This document shows positions 10,150-21,128 of a DNA stretch of 64,000 bases, one piece after another (the first letter of the stretch is position 1; each line of letters starts with the position of its first letter). A model generated the notes under the pieces. The model had not been told where the DNA came from. It saw nothing but the letters and a program-made list of their open reading frames with translations, and searched no databases. The stretch is from the NCBI GenBank assembly GCA_030549175.1, contig JAUKUA010000002.1:3596001-3660000 (forward strand), given 5' to 3'. This DNA is from Lasiosphaeris hirsuta (taxonomy: Eukaryota; Ascomycota; Sordariomycetes; Sordariales; Lasiosphaeriaceae). Position numbers and translations under genes: made by a program.

Positions 10150-10971
10150 GGTAAACACTGGTGACACGACACGAGCAGTCCCGGTCTCTGGCTGCTGCTG
10201 CACTCCCCAGTAAACATCGCCGACACCAGCAGCCCAGAGAGCCGCAGGCCCTTGGAGGCACTCGCCTTATATTACATGTTTTCGACTTGTACGTTCTGCC
10301 GCTCACACCATGGGGCTGTGATCCTTCCAATACCACGTTCCCAGCCCTGGCCGACATATTTGTATGTTAAGCGTGGGCTGCTGCAGCAGCACACCATCTG
10401 CCCGGCGTACGCGTTTCGCAGCCGACATTGATGGAATCATATACGCAGCGGCCAATTGCCTATTGCCTTCTCCTAATAAGCTAGAGTATTCTGCAGCCTG
10501 TTTATTGCTCATGGGCGGAATATCGGCCGGCAACCGCTTCGCCTGAGTAATACTGCTCAGCCCTCGACTTGTCGGCTAATCAGCCCGGTAGGCGTTCTAT
10601 TCTTACACCATAGAATCCGAGAGCTTCTGGAAATATATGACCCCCAGCTTCGAACGTGCCAGCAGACCGGAATCAAACGTGATGGGGGGATGCCAGCAGA
10701 CCCGAGACCTGGTTCTTGGCTCGCAGCCCCTAGGATATCAGGCTGCCATGGTGGGGACGTGTTAAAAAATACCACAACAGCGTGCATAAAGAGAAAACAA
10801 AATTCTCGCCGACACCACCCCGTCGGCAGTTGCCGATACGGTTCCTCCCCGCTGTTTCCGGGGTTGCTCCCAACTCAGATTACCCGGAAACCACTTCCCC
10901 TCCGTTTGCGGCCAAAACAAGCCCCCTGGTCTGCAACAGGGATGGCTGCTTCATAGAATTCAATCCATGAA
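10150..10971. other. Intergenic, promoter side of LysM-CBM18 gene
   Basis: About 820 bases upstream of the LysM gene and downstream of the next minus-strand gene. Short open frames lack codon bias or homology. No RNA is seen. Confidence 0.45.
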
Positions 10972-11916
10972 TCACCACCATGGTGCACTGAATAGTACCC
11001 AATAGTTCCCCAAGAACAGTATTTTTGAAGATGGCACAGATGTGTAACCGTACCCCATTGACTCCATTACTGTATAAATCTCGTAGCAAAGGATAGTGAG
11101 TGCCACAGACACTTCAACACGAAGAAGCTTTTCCTTGGCTGCCTTCAGAACATCAATGGTGGCCCTCTGAGTATAAATGGTGGTCATGGCGGTTTTCCCA
11201 AACTCTTTAGTTGATTCGACTAGTACCATGGTGGCGTTAAACATCTTGGCCCATATTTCGTCCTCGGCGTTATCACCCCCCAGTTGGATGTATGCACATT
11301 CACATCCATCGTCGGTACTGAAACCTACTTGCTTGATTTGAAGCTTGATGTCTTTCCGGCCAGTGTACTTCTTTCCCAACCAAATGTCTGTGGCCGGCAT
11401 GTCGTAGCACCCAATGAAGAACATGGCCCCAGTCCCCACGCTACCGAGTGGGATCTCCAACCGGAGGCCAAGTGCCGCGCTGCCGTCCTTGTCGTTGGGG
11501 CACCAGCTGGAATGCATACTGACGTTGGCCGCTTTGTCCACATTCTTGCCCACATTCTTGTCCCCATTGCTATTGGGAATGCAAGTGCTCCAGCCCATTG
11601 ACGGCAGGGTAAGTTTGCCGTTGAACTCCACCTCGCGATGGCAGGTTGTCGGGACGATTAGCACGGGGTGCGAAACGCTGAAATGATAGCTGGGAAGAAA
11701 TGCTACTGTTAAGACGAGGTTCTTTTTTTGGCATGAAGGCGGAGTTGTGTGAACTTACTTTGCTGAGTGGTTGTCGACTTCAGCAGACAGATTGGTAATG
11801 GTGAAGGCCCACTGCGGGAGAGATGTTTCCTGAGCCTCGACTGCATTGTTGGGAGCATCGAGGATGGCATTTGCAATGCCCCAAAGGACCAAGAAGGATA
11901 GAATGCCGATCTTCAT
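10972..11916 (-). CDS. Putative secreted Cys-containing protein
   Basis: Exons 11916-11759 and 11689-10972 around an intron at 11690-11758 (GTAAGT...TTCCCAG) give 291 residues. The chosen ATG yields a clear signal peptide (MKIGILSFLVLWGIANA, likely cut before ILDAPNN); an ATG further upstream would bury it. The mature protein has several cysteines (TTCHREVEF, STCIPNSNG, SSWCPNDKDG, FIGCYDMP, DGCECAYIQ) and two NxS/T sites (NVS, NAT). No family is recognised. The last ~45 residues (ILCYEIYTVMESMGYG...) are less convincing and could hide a 3' splice event. It looks like an extracellular protein, possibly lineage-specific. Confidence 0.6.
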
Positions 11917-12419
11917 CTTCAGTCTATGGCGGCGTTGCAAGGGCTGGTAGTTGACGATGCTGGTGGTCAACGAAGTGCGTAGCAGATGAAATGGTCGGAG
12001 GTGGTCGGTCAATTCGAGTGAAAAGATTCTGGAAGCAGAAAGATTTCAGGTTTGCAGTTTTGCAGGCCCCCACCGGCCTTCGGCGCGCAATTTGGCAACT
12101 CAAGTCACAGTAATATCCAGAGGCAGGTGCGTATCTGACAGATTGTTACCTACCTAAGGCACCTCGACCTAATTTGGTATCTGAGGAAGGTGCTTCCTGT
12201 GATAACCACTGCTCAAGTAAATCAACTGATCCGGCCTGGTCCTTCTCCCCAATAACTAAAGGAAGCCTGACTAAATCAGCAGGCCACCTTCATCCTCCTC
12301 TTCCTTGATATCCGCTCGGCAGGACCCTTTGGTCCAAGTTCCGTATGATCGCGGGCAGGAGCCCGACTCTCGATCAGCGCTTAATCTTTAATACTTACTG
12401 CATGCAAGCTGCGATGTGA
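11917..12419. other. Intergenic, no gene seen
   Basis: About 500 bases upstream of the secreted Cys protein. It is pyrimidine- and AT-mixed with no supported gene. Confidence 0.45.
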
Positions 12420-13400
12420 GGGTTGATTACGTGGTCACCGATATATTTTCTAGCAAACGCCACTTCGCCATACCTGAGGTTTCATTTGTTATCATTCATA
12501 CCAACAGTCTTCGAAAAGCAGTGTCAACTTACCGGCGGATCAGAGAAGCAGCATCCATGTCCTGAACGCCGAGATCACGGAGTGTGCCGCGAAACGCATC
12601 CTCGTTCGGGATATCCAACATCGTCAGGCAGCCAGGGGCAGGGCATGGCCTATGTCGTCGAAATCGTTCATTTCTAGTGAGGTCTTGATACCTTGGAGGA
12701 AACAGGCGAAGCAGACCTCGTGGCCACACTCGTTCAGCCGCTTCTCCTCACGAAAGCGGTGTAGCTTTGGGAACTCGTTGATGCTCGCGCAGAATGGGTC
12801 ACGTTGAGGAGTCTTACGGAACTCAAGCTTCTCCATCTTGCAAACAGCGCAGGCCTGCTAAACAAGCTTCTTTGAAAGAGTCTCCGCGAAAGTATACACC
12901 TCGGAGGGGTCCAGAGGCTGATCCAACTGCTCTGTCGACAAGTACTTTAATGTAGTCCAGTCGGTGAAGGGCTCCGAGGCATGTCTTTGTCCACAGGTCT
13001 GTTTTTTAATCATCTTTCCGGGGCGGGACTTGGTGGTATAGTGTCTCACAGTGACTTTCATGTTGATCACTATTCTCGGCGTAGGGTTAGAGCCTGGGAG
13101 GGTATCAAGACTGTGAGCCATCAGGAAAGCGTCGCAATGCTCCTGGTCAAATTCTCCCCTCAAATTATCTCTCTCATCCCAGAGAGCGTCGTACGAAAGT
13201 GTCAGCTCATCGAGCTCCGCCTTAGTCGAATTGTGGTCCTCATGAGATGCGCTGAGCTGACTCTTTAGCTCTGATATCGTCTTGTTCTGAGCAATGGCTT
13301 GGGATCGCAGTCTGCCATTTTCTACCCGCTCCTGTGATGGTAGAACTCGGCGTGGACATGGGTAGAAGCAATGAGTGAATGGTTGAAGGCATCGACGATT
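12420..13400 (-). pseudogene. Decayed coiled-coil + RING/RBR-like gene
   Basis: One minus-strand frame (about 13330 down to 12860) codes a Glu/Lys/Leu-rich coiled-coil (KSQLSASHEDHNSTKAELDE) and a linker. It meets an in-frame TAG at 12858-12860 directly before QACAVCK, then continues in the same frame to a zinc-binding RING core: CAVCK, NECGHEVCFACF, KTSLEMNDFDDIG. The next Cys pair (CPAPGC) and LRDLGVQDMDAASLIRR lie in another frame, consistent with loss of one C in the GGCC(C)A run near 12640. A plausible intron (GTAAGT...CTCAG, near 12485-12530) and a short last exon ending in CMQ-stop follow. C-x-C-G-H-x2-C-x2-CF with a following CPxxGC resembles RING1 of RBR ubiquitin ligases; no IBR or RING2 remains. 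Best read as a relic, though a cryptic intron or sequence error could explain one of the two breaks. Confidence 0.6.
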
Positions 13401-15350
13401 CCGCAGAGACTTCTCCCTGGAGTATCACAGGCAATTTCTTGCGGAGTATATCCGAGTTAGGTATCGGAAGCCCTCGACGATCGTGTCAAGCCCTCGGTAT
13501 TCATGACATAGCCATCAAGAAACCACTACCAAAGGCACTACCGGTACCGGCTGGGGGTAATAGGCACCAAATTACTTTACTCTGGTAACTTGGAGGAATT
13601 CAGGGACTACATGTGGGTATGTAGGCATCTAAGATGCCTAAAAGGTAGGGATCATGGCTGCGTTGGTATGTCCCGTTCTCGCTGATACAGCAAAATTACT
13701 ATATACTGGCCTTCTTGAATAGCATGATAAAGCAAGAGTGAGACTACCGAGACCCGGACCCTCCCAGTTCAAAAAACCAGGAAAAAACCGTGATCTCAGG
13801 CATATCCATAGCACAGAACCACCAGCATGATGATGAGTCTTGACAAGCAATGGCATGCTGAATCTCACACATAGTTTCATTGCTACCTTGTCCATTTGAT
13901 CAAGAATGAAAGAACGCAAGACTTATGCGGCCTGCGAAAAGTTCCGCCAGCCTCCTATTTACACAAATGTGAATTGACTCAGCGAGACTAAGGCATGCCC
14001 GAGACTAATACCACACTGGGACGTGCATTAGGATGCAATGGAGGTACGCTTGTGTGATAAGACCAATACACATTTCTTCCTAGCGGAGAAGAAGAACGGG
14101 CAAGTCAAATCAAAATCTCGCTTTTTAGCTTGTATAATTTCTAGGAAAAATTGTTTTTTATCGCTACCTATTGAGTACACTGTTGAGTGATGGACACCTG
14201 CACACCACGTCCGCATACTCCTCATCCTCTGCCATAGATCTGGCAAGGTCAAACTTGAGCAGCAAATTCTTGTCCTTAAGGGCGGCCTGGCTTGTTTAAA
14301 TATCCTGCCTGAATGAGTGGAACAGGAGCCCTACTACTATGCCGGTGCGGGCGTGTCGGTGTAGTTCATGTATTTCCTCAAAAGCATGCATTTTCCAAGA
14401 ATGTCTGAAAATTGTGTTGATGGATTCCTCGGAGAGAACGGCAATTTTCGAAGTCTCAAGTCCAGAAGTCGGGATTTCACAGCCCCCAGTGCTGCAAGCC
14501 CTCGTCAACATGACTGACCAATGTGCCCAAACCGAATTCTAGCCCCTCGCCATTTACGCCGGTGCCCCAATGCAAAATTGCAAGGGCTTTCCCCATGGAA
14601 GCTGCCGGACTGGTAAAGTTGGTGCCTGTGAATGTCACGGCGTTTACACAGAGCGGAAGGTCTCCAAAAGCCCGGGTGAGCTCGCCAACCGCGGGAACAA
14701 GTGAGCGATGCAGCCCAAGATGTGTTTGGGCCAGGCGGTGCGTCGGGTGCCAGTTGAGTGGGGAGTCGAGTACTTTTCCATGTTTCCGTCAGTTGACAGT
14801 CGGTTCCTATCTTGCGGCACTTAACTTCAAAGCCTGGGGCATCATCTTATCACGGGGTGTTTGTCAGGAAAATGTGTAAAGGTTGGTGGGCGAAAAGCCC
14901 CGAATGCTGCATGATGGTTCAAAGAAACCTACTTGGGATGGCTACCCCTTCTCTCCTGCAGGCAGGATCTGAAAAGAGCCCCGATGCAAGCAATGCTGGC
15001 CTTATGTACATATACGACGGGATGGAGTTGGCTAGGTGGGCTAAAAACTGGAATTCAGTGGTGTTTTACTTGTGTTGAGGCTTCACCGAGCTGCAGGTGC
15101 CGTTTGTCAGCCCATGCCCACTGCAGGCAGTGGGCAGCGGGGGCCAAAAACACAAGATGAAAGATGTGTAAGTGGCGGTAGCGCTGTGCTGGTCTCACTA
15201 GCGAAATCTCTCAGTAAATGCACGAAAAAACTGTTAGCCGGTTGGAAATTAGACTAACAGCCACAATTTTGCCCAGTTGGATGCGTCTTGGCTTGGGCTT
15301 GGCGGTGGTTACGTGATGCAAGGACGTCCATGGGTCCTTTGCCCCCCTCC
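13401..15350. other. Long gene-poor region
   Basis: About 1.95 kb beyond the decayed RING gene with only short open frames in all six frames, locally AT-rich segments (for example about 14050-14170) and no recognisable protein, RNA or transposon end. It may contain relics too degraded to identify. Confidence 0.4.
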
Positions 15351-15355
15351 CGCAC

Positions 15356-15430
15356 ATGCGGCCGCACCGCCCGCATTTTCCGCATCGACCGCATCGCCCG
15401 CACCGCCCGCACCGCCCGCACCGCCCTCAG
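15356..15430 (+). repeat. CCGCACCGC-type GC-rich tandem repeat
   Basis: Imperfect tandem units of CCGCACCGC and CCGCATCGC, with repeated near-identical copies at about 15396-15428, in otherwise non-coding DNA some 400 bases upstream of the SDR gene. Confidence 0.7.
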
Positions 15431-15819
15431 TGGCCAGCCACCCCAGACCCCGCAATTCCGCTGCCCATTTTCGCGCCGGGCATGAGTAAACCGCCCATTT
15501 GCCTAGCCCGCCTCGCGGTTCTCGGGCTCTTGGAGGATCCCTAAACAGCCCCCGTGTCGCACGCCCCGAAATGGACAACGATGGTCGGGGCTGCCATCAT
15601 GAAAGGCCTTGGGATCTATAAAGATCGATGTCGGCTTCGCTCCATGTCATCTCTTGTTCCTCATCATCAGCATCATCATCAATCAGCAGCACATCATAAC
15701 CTCACCAACCTCCTCCAAGCACCCAATCAACTACACCCCTGAACCCCCATTCAGACCCACCCAACCAAACAACCCCCTTTTTTTTCCCACCACCACCACC
15801 ACCACCCCAAACATCAACA
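15431..15819 (+). promoter_or_regulatory. Probable promoter and 5' leader of the SDR gene
   Basis: CTATAAAG at about 15616-15623 is a TATA-like element. The leader after it is very rich in CAT/CAC/CCA and ends in a (CAC)n tract just before the ATG at 15820. Confidence 0.45.
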
Positions 15820-16749
15820 ATGGCCCCTCTCGTCTGGCTCGTGACCGGCACCACCTCAGGCATCGGCCGCGCCGTGGTAGAGGAGATCGTGGCACGCGGC
15901 GACAAGGTGATCGCATCAGGGCGCAAGGTGGAGGCGCGGCTGGGCTCACTCAAGTCGGACTCGGTCGCGCTGCTGGAACTCGACGTCGCAGGGGGACGCG
16001 CAGCCATCACGGCCGCGATCCAATCGGCCTGGGCCATCTTCGGGCACATTGACGTGCTGCTCAACAACGCAGGCATATCATCAATGGGCTCAGCCGAGGA
16101 GGCCACAGATGCCTACATCACCAACATGTTCAACGTCAACCTCTTCGGACAGATGCACGTGACCGCTGCTATCCTCCCCCTCCTCCGGGCACAGGGCCAC
16201 GGCGTCGTAGCCTTCACCTCGTCCTCGACAGCCTGGACGCCGCTGCCCTTCATGTCGCACTACGCCGCCTCCAAAGCAGCGCTCTCAGCGTACGTGGAGT
16301 CGCTGCGCAAGGAGCTGAAGCCGCTGGGGATCGACACGGTGGCGTTCGAGTGCGGCGGGTGCGTGACGCACCTGGGGCAGCCGCGCGAGGAGGGCGCGGC
16401 GGCGTTCGGGTCCGAGGCGGCGGGCGTGGCGGCGTACGGGCCGGGGCTGATGGCGCTCGGCGGCATGTTTGCGACGGACCCGCTGGCCTTCATGCCCGGC
16501 GACCCGGCCAAGGTGGCCGCCAGCATGGTGGATGTCGTCAAGCGCGAGGGCGTCGCCGCCGGCAAGCCGTGGGCGGTGCGCGTCATTCTTGGCTCGGACG
16601 CGTACGACTCGATCAAGCAGAAGGCTGCCGAGATCCTGACGCTGGCCGACGCGTGGAAGAATGTCAGCTACAGCACAGACCGCGATGGCTATAGCCACGA
16701 AACCCAAAAGGTTTACTTGGAGGCGGTCTCTATCATTGAGAAGGAGTAG
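15820..16749 (+). CDS. Short-chain dehydrogenase/reductase (classical SDR)
   Basis: NAD(P)-dependent oxidoreductase, single exon, 309 residues. The Rossmann motif TGTTSGIG is at about residues 9-16, an Arg soon after (ASGRK) suggests NADPH preference, NNAG follows, then the catalytic Ser region (AFTSSSTAWTPLP) and YAASK (Tyr and Lys of the active site). The sequence resembles the retinol dehydrogenase/17-beta-HSD-like SDRs common in fungi, with a C-terminal extension beyond the core that may form the substrate lid. No signal or membrane segment is seen. Substrate cannot be assigned. Confidence 0.93.
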   Translation: MAPLVWLVTGTTSGIGRAVVEEIVARGDKVIASGRKVEARLGSLKSDSVALLELDVAGGRAAITAAIQSAWAIFGHIDVLLNNAGISSMGSAEEATDAYITNMFNVNLFGQMHVTAAILPLLRAQGHGVVAFTSSSTAWTPLPFMSHYAASKAALSAYVESLRKELKPLGIDTVAFECGGCVTHLGQPREEGAAAFGSEAAGVAAYGPGLMALGGMFATDPLAFMPGDPAKVAASMVDVVKREGVAAGKPWAVRVILGSDAYDSIKQKAAEILTLADAWKNVSYSTDRDGYSHETQKVYLEAVSIIEKE

Positions 16750-17149
16750 AGGATCGGTTGTGGCTTGGTCAGGTCTTGCTTTATACAGCGCTGGCAGGCG
16801 GGGCGGGAGCGGGATAGAGGCGTTTCATTGACTTTCGAGCCCGGGTTTGGGGATTATTGCAAAGCACGAGGATAGAGAAACACTAGAGTTTACTTTTTTC
16901 TTTCCCCCAATAATACATTCCAATCCTATTCCTAATACAAAACCCTAGCGACCGTTGTTTGGTATCTCTACTCCATAACCGCCATGCTAAACCAAGCATG
17001 ATCCAGCCAGTAACTCCAGTGTGGGGGACCATGTGCAGAGCAAAACACCTCGCCGAGAAAAGCGACCACGCCCCCAATGCCAATGCTAAAAAAAGAGTGC
17101 TGCTCAAAATGCCAACCCTCAACCTATTTGACCCTTTGCCGCCTCCCCC
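16750..17149. other. Convergent 3' intergenic region
   Basis: 400 bases between convergent genes with an AT-rich centre (AATAATACATTCC near 16905). No gene is seen. Confidence 0.55.
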
Positions 17150-19410
17150 TCACGGCTTTCTCCCAAACAGGCTTTTGCTAAGTACCTCCCTGCTCGCCTT
17201 TGTCATGATCCTCCACCTTTGTTTGTTAGGAACGCCAAGGTGATCTCCACCCCGAGGTGTGTTCTCATCCCCGGCCTCACTAGACCCAGACGAGGACTCG
17301 GCGCTGGCGGAACCTGGCGGCGGCTTATTCGAAGGCGACCTGTTTTTGAGCACGGGTATCTTCGATCGATGTGGGTTCGATTGACCCTGGTGACTGGCGC
17401 CCGGGGTCGGGGTAGCGACGTTCCTCAAGGCGCTTCCACTCCCCTCGCTATCCTCCGCAGTCGAAGTCGACCCCCCCGACAATCTCCATGTCTTGATTCC
17501 CCCATGCCTGGTGCCCCGCGGGGCAGTTCCCACATACGATCTCTCCACTTCACCTACCCCTGACACCATTCCTATTTTTATCATTTTCCCCGAGCCCACT
17601 ACTGGTGCACCACCCAGCCCTGGTATCGCCAGCAGACCGGGGACAGGCAGAACGGCCCCCGAACCACCAACTTTGTATCTCACCCCGCCGTCTTCCCTCA
17701 CAATCTCCGTAACCGTAACATTCGGGCTCAGCGCACAGCCGTACAGTCCCCGCCACTTTCGCGGATCCGTCACATGCTTGATCACCCTCAAACCGCGCGG
17801 TGGGCCGTAGTCAACAACAGAACGTTGCCCCGGGGTGAAGGGGTATGCGCATGACGGGGCGCGGTACTGGCAGTGTTTGCTAATGTCTCTCACCGTCATG
17901 GTCGAGGACGTAGTGCCGTTGGGGGCAGTTCTTATCACTGCTGTAGGGGTGGGAGTGGTGGAGGAGCTGAGCTTGCTTGAGGTAGAGCTCGATTGACGGG
18001 AATGAAAGGGCTGGAATAGTGATATCGGACCGTCTCCTCCCCAGAGGGCAAGGATAAGTTGGCGGGCGTAGGCCTTGTTTGCGCCGACAATGCAGAGAGA
18101 GTCGACGAGGCCCTCGAGGAGCATAATGGGATCTAGCACTGAAAGGTGCCTGTCGGAGCAGTAAGGGGTTCGAGCTGGGTCAGTGGTTAGTGTATGTAGT
18201 GAGAACAAGGGGGGTAGGTGGGGGGGGGGGGGGGAGAGGGCTTACCTTCATCGGGGCGGGCGAGAATGGTATTGTCCTCGTCGTCCTCGAAGCGGATTAC
18301 CTGCTCGCTCTCGTTGGACTTGTCACCCAGATTGACTCTTTCTGATTCCTTGGAGCCCCTTGCTGTTTGTTCAAGGAGAGGGCGGTAGCCGTAGTAGCGG
18401 CGCACCAAGACGACCAGGCTCTGAATTTTCGCGGCTCCCGTGCGTGTCAACTGTCGCTCGGCGAAGCTCGCGATCAAAGTGCGCACGCGCACCAAGTTCT
18501 TGCCCATGTCCATACATGCGGCTGACGAGTGCCAATGCCCGCCCAAGCGCGAGAGATCGACCTCAAGGGTAATCCACTTCATCAGGTGACCAAAGCGGTC
18601 CATGAAGAGCACAGCGGCAGGCTGGGTTGTCATGGTTACAAAGGGGGAGTAAACCACATGGAAGCGGCGCGTGAGAAAGAGTGTGGTGAGTATGTCGATG
18701 CGCATGGCGAAGCAGACGGCTGTGTACCCCCGCAGCAGTGCCAGGACCTTCCCAAGGCTGTCGAAATACTCAGTTGACCACACGCGCTCGCCCTCGGTGC
18801 CAGCGTGGTTGACGGGCCAGATGGGCTCCAAAAATGTCGGGCTGTTCATGCGGATAGCCTTGCCGCTGTCATGGCTGCCCACGATGTGCTTGGCAATCAT
18901 GAAGCGGACGCGGTCTGGTAGCTTGAAGTAGGGGCCATTGTCTTTCCTCGAGACTTCTGCCCGCTTCCCAGCCCTAGGCCACTTGCTCGTGCCAAGCATT
19001 CCCTCCTGACTATCTGAGCTGCCTGAGGACCCATCGCGGAAGAGGATGGTGCTCTCACCAGCTAACCGCACGCAGTTCTCCTGGAATGCAAGCTCGTCGT
19101 CCCACTCCATCTTATCCTGGGTGGGAAGTCGGCGATTCCAGACCACGTCGACACTCCGATCCCAGGGGGGAGGGTCATCCAGCATGCTGCCGACTGAGCT
19201 GTTGCTTGAAGCCGAGGTGCTCTCCGGCCCGCTGGACGAAAACGACGCCCGGTTGTTGCGGGGTGTGAGCGGACTGCGAAGAAAGCCCGAGGGACTGTCT
19301 GGAGAGTCCTTGCGGAGCTTCCTAGGCTTGGAGCTCTTCGGTGTCATGTCGCTCGGCTGCTCCTTTGGAAGCCGGTACTTCCGGAGCATCTTGTTTCCCG
19401 TGTGGTACAT
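17150..19410 (-). CDS. Conserved fungal protein of unknown function (729 aa)
   Basis: Exons 19410-18246 and 18174-17150 around an intron at 18175-18245 (GTAAGC...ACCCAG) that carries a long homopolymer tract; the join reads ARPDE-ARTPYCSDRH. The N-terminal ~150 residues are disordered and rich in Ser/Pro/Arg. The central part begins LPDRVRFMIAKHIVG, reminiscent of F-box-like openings in fungal proteins, and contains FAMRIDILTTLFLTRRFHVVYSPFV and a helical block ending VVLVRRYYGYRP. After the intron a second folded block (LDPIMLLEGLVDSLCIVG...) precedes a disordered tail rich in Ser/Gly/Pro and ending SLFGRKP. No enzymatic motif or signal peptide. Probably nuclear or cytosolic. Confidence 0.85.
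18220..18234. repeat. 15-base G homopolymer inside an intron
   Basis: An uninterrupted G run on the plus strand (a C run in the transcript, just after the intron 5' splice site). Likely length-variable and error-prone in assemblies. Confidence 0.9.
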
Positions 19411-20563
19411 GATGGCGGGCAGTGCGGAAAGAATGGAACCCCGGCGCAGACGATACTAAGAGTGGAGATAAACGGCTGGCCTCCCTGGAAGTGATCACGG
19501 CAGGCAGACGGATGTGTTTCGGCCCTGGTCTGGGGAGTGGTAAAGTGATGGTGAAGTGGAAGTGGAAAGACGTTGGGCGCCAAGTCCATTCACAATGCAG
19601 GGCTGGGCCGAGGAGGAGCAATGGCCGTGACTTCCGCGCTTTCTGAGCCCATTTGTGGTTTGTCAAGGGAAGCGCAACTGCGGCTTGCGGTTGTGAATCG
19701 CGGGCTGCGAACTTGTCGGTTTTGGCCGGCACGAGGAAAGCGCAGGATGGGTCAATATGAACTCAATTATTACAGGCCGGAGCACGGATACGAGCAACGT
19801 GCGGTGAGCTGGATGGCATTTTGGCTAACTGACCGATTTGGGATCGAAACCGGGGTATCCAGGATGTCTAGTAGAAGAGAGGCAACAGGGTTGATGCCAT
19901 TTCGAATAGCCCCTCTCCTTGCCAGGGCTGATGTGTTACCGCAACGATCCTGGACCTGGCCACGGCCCCGGGTCTGCCATTGTCGTGGCGCTCGAGTTGG
20001 AGACCGATATCAAAACACTTGGGCAATTAGCGTAAGTAGAGGAACTTGGAGGAGCTCAGCCGAGGCTCTAGCAGGGCCTAGTGTAGAGCTACCGCCCCCT
20101 GAGCCATGTCAACATGGAGTCAACAAAGCTGCCAGTGCCTGCCAGTGCCTGCCACGCCACTGCCATGCTCTGGTAGTGCCAAAGGGAACGGGGAAAGCGC
20201 CGATCCAACATGGCGTAAACTGAGGTCGGCATCCCACGAGCGGGTTTGCAGGGCCATGTCATGGCCAATGTCAATATCCGAAATCGACGATGGAAGTATC
20301 GCGCGAAAGGGGGAATGCAGGGGCCGGGGAGCTGAATGCAAACTCCTGTGGAACCACAAAGAGTGTCCCAGCATGTGCCCGAGCGTGCTAGATCTGATTA
20401 GGTAAGGAGTATCTTATCGATAAAAGCCCAAAGCTTGACTGCGACAACCCCGCTGAAATATTCTACCCCTCCATGCTAGGCTTTTTTCTATCAGAGTCAC
20501 CACTTGCACCCGCATCCCTGTGCACCTCCCTAGCTCTTACCACCACGAATCGACGTTTCCATC
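19411..20563. promoter_or_regulatory. Divergent intergenic region
   Basis: 1.15 kb between two divergently transcribed genes. Open frames here are not coding-like. Near 20128-20170 there are short direct repeats (GCCAGTGCCTGCCAGTGCCTGCCA). It probably holds both promoters. Confidence 0.5.
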
Positions 20564-21128
20564 ATGGCGAGCGCCCCCCCCGCTTTCAATGCCGAAGAGG
20601 CAGACAACCTCGAGGATGTATGATAAGAGACCCCCCCCGCATTGCGCATTGCGCCAATCTGCAAATGACAGCGGTTGCTAACATGTGCCCCTCGCAACAC
20701 AGATCGAGAAGCAGTTCGCCGTCAAGGCCGTGCAGCACATGGCCACATACTGGTCCATCCTCGAAAAGATGAAGGGCTCGGTCCTGCGTCTCACCAAGAT
20801 CGATGATGAAATCTACGAGCACCTGACCCGCGACTTCTCCGACTTCGACCCGGCCGCCACCATCGATGAGGACGAGATGAAGAGCAAGGTTGGCAAGGAG
20901 CGGTGGCGCAAATTCATGATGACCTACGAGAAGAAAGTCGCCGACTATAACTTTGGCACCATCCTACGCATCAGCCCAAAGTCTGAGTACGGCCAGGACA
21001 CGACCATCTTCGTGCCCAGGATGCAGTTCTACGCTGTCGAAATTGCCCGGAATCGCAATGGCTTAAACGACTGGATTTTTGAGCAGGCACAAAAGGAGAA
21101 GGCTGAAGCAGCCAAGTCCAGTGCATGA
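20564..21128 (+). CDS. PBDC1 / YPL225W family protein (eEF1A chaperone homolog)
   Basis: Exons 20564-20617 and 20703-21128 (intron GTATGA...AACACAG) give 159 residues. The first exon codes MASAPPAFNAEEADNLED and the join continues IEKQFAVKAVQHMATYW. The family core follows: LEKMKGSVLRLTKIDDEIYEHL, DFDPAATIDEDEMKSK, KWRKFM-like WRKFMMTYE, YNFGTILRI, and a Lys/Glu-rich C-terminal tail. Length and motifs match the small 'polysaccharide biosynthesis domain containing 1' family. Its yeast member YPL225W (Chp1) has been described as a chaperone helping nascent eEF1A fold; the name PBDC1 is historical and does not imply sugar metabolism. Cytosolic. The role here is inferred from the family. Confidence 0.93.

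Noticed and set aside
14472..14800. About 100-codon minus-strand frame containing TNFTSPAASMGKALAILHWG
   Set aside because: Reads like protein but lacks an ATG, splice partners or any recognisable family; an open frame of this length is not rare by chance. Could be a relic.
19573..20223. 217-codon plus-strand open frame upstream of the PBDC1 homolog
   Set aside because: No family resemblance, Cys/Arg/Trp-rich chance-like composition, overlaps a promoter region with short repeats.
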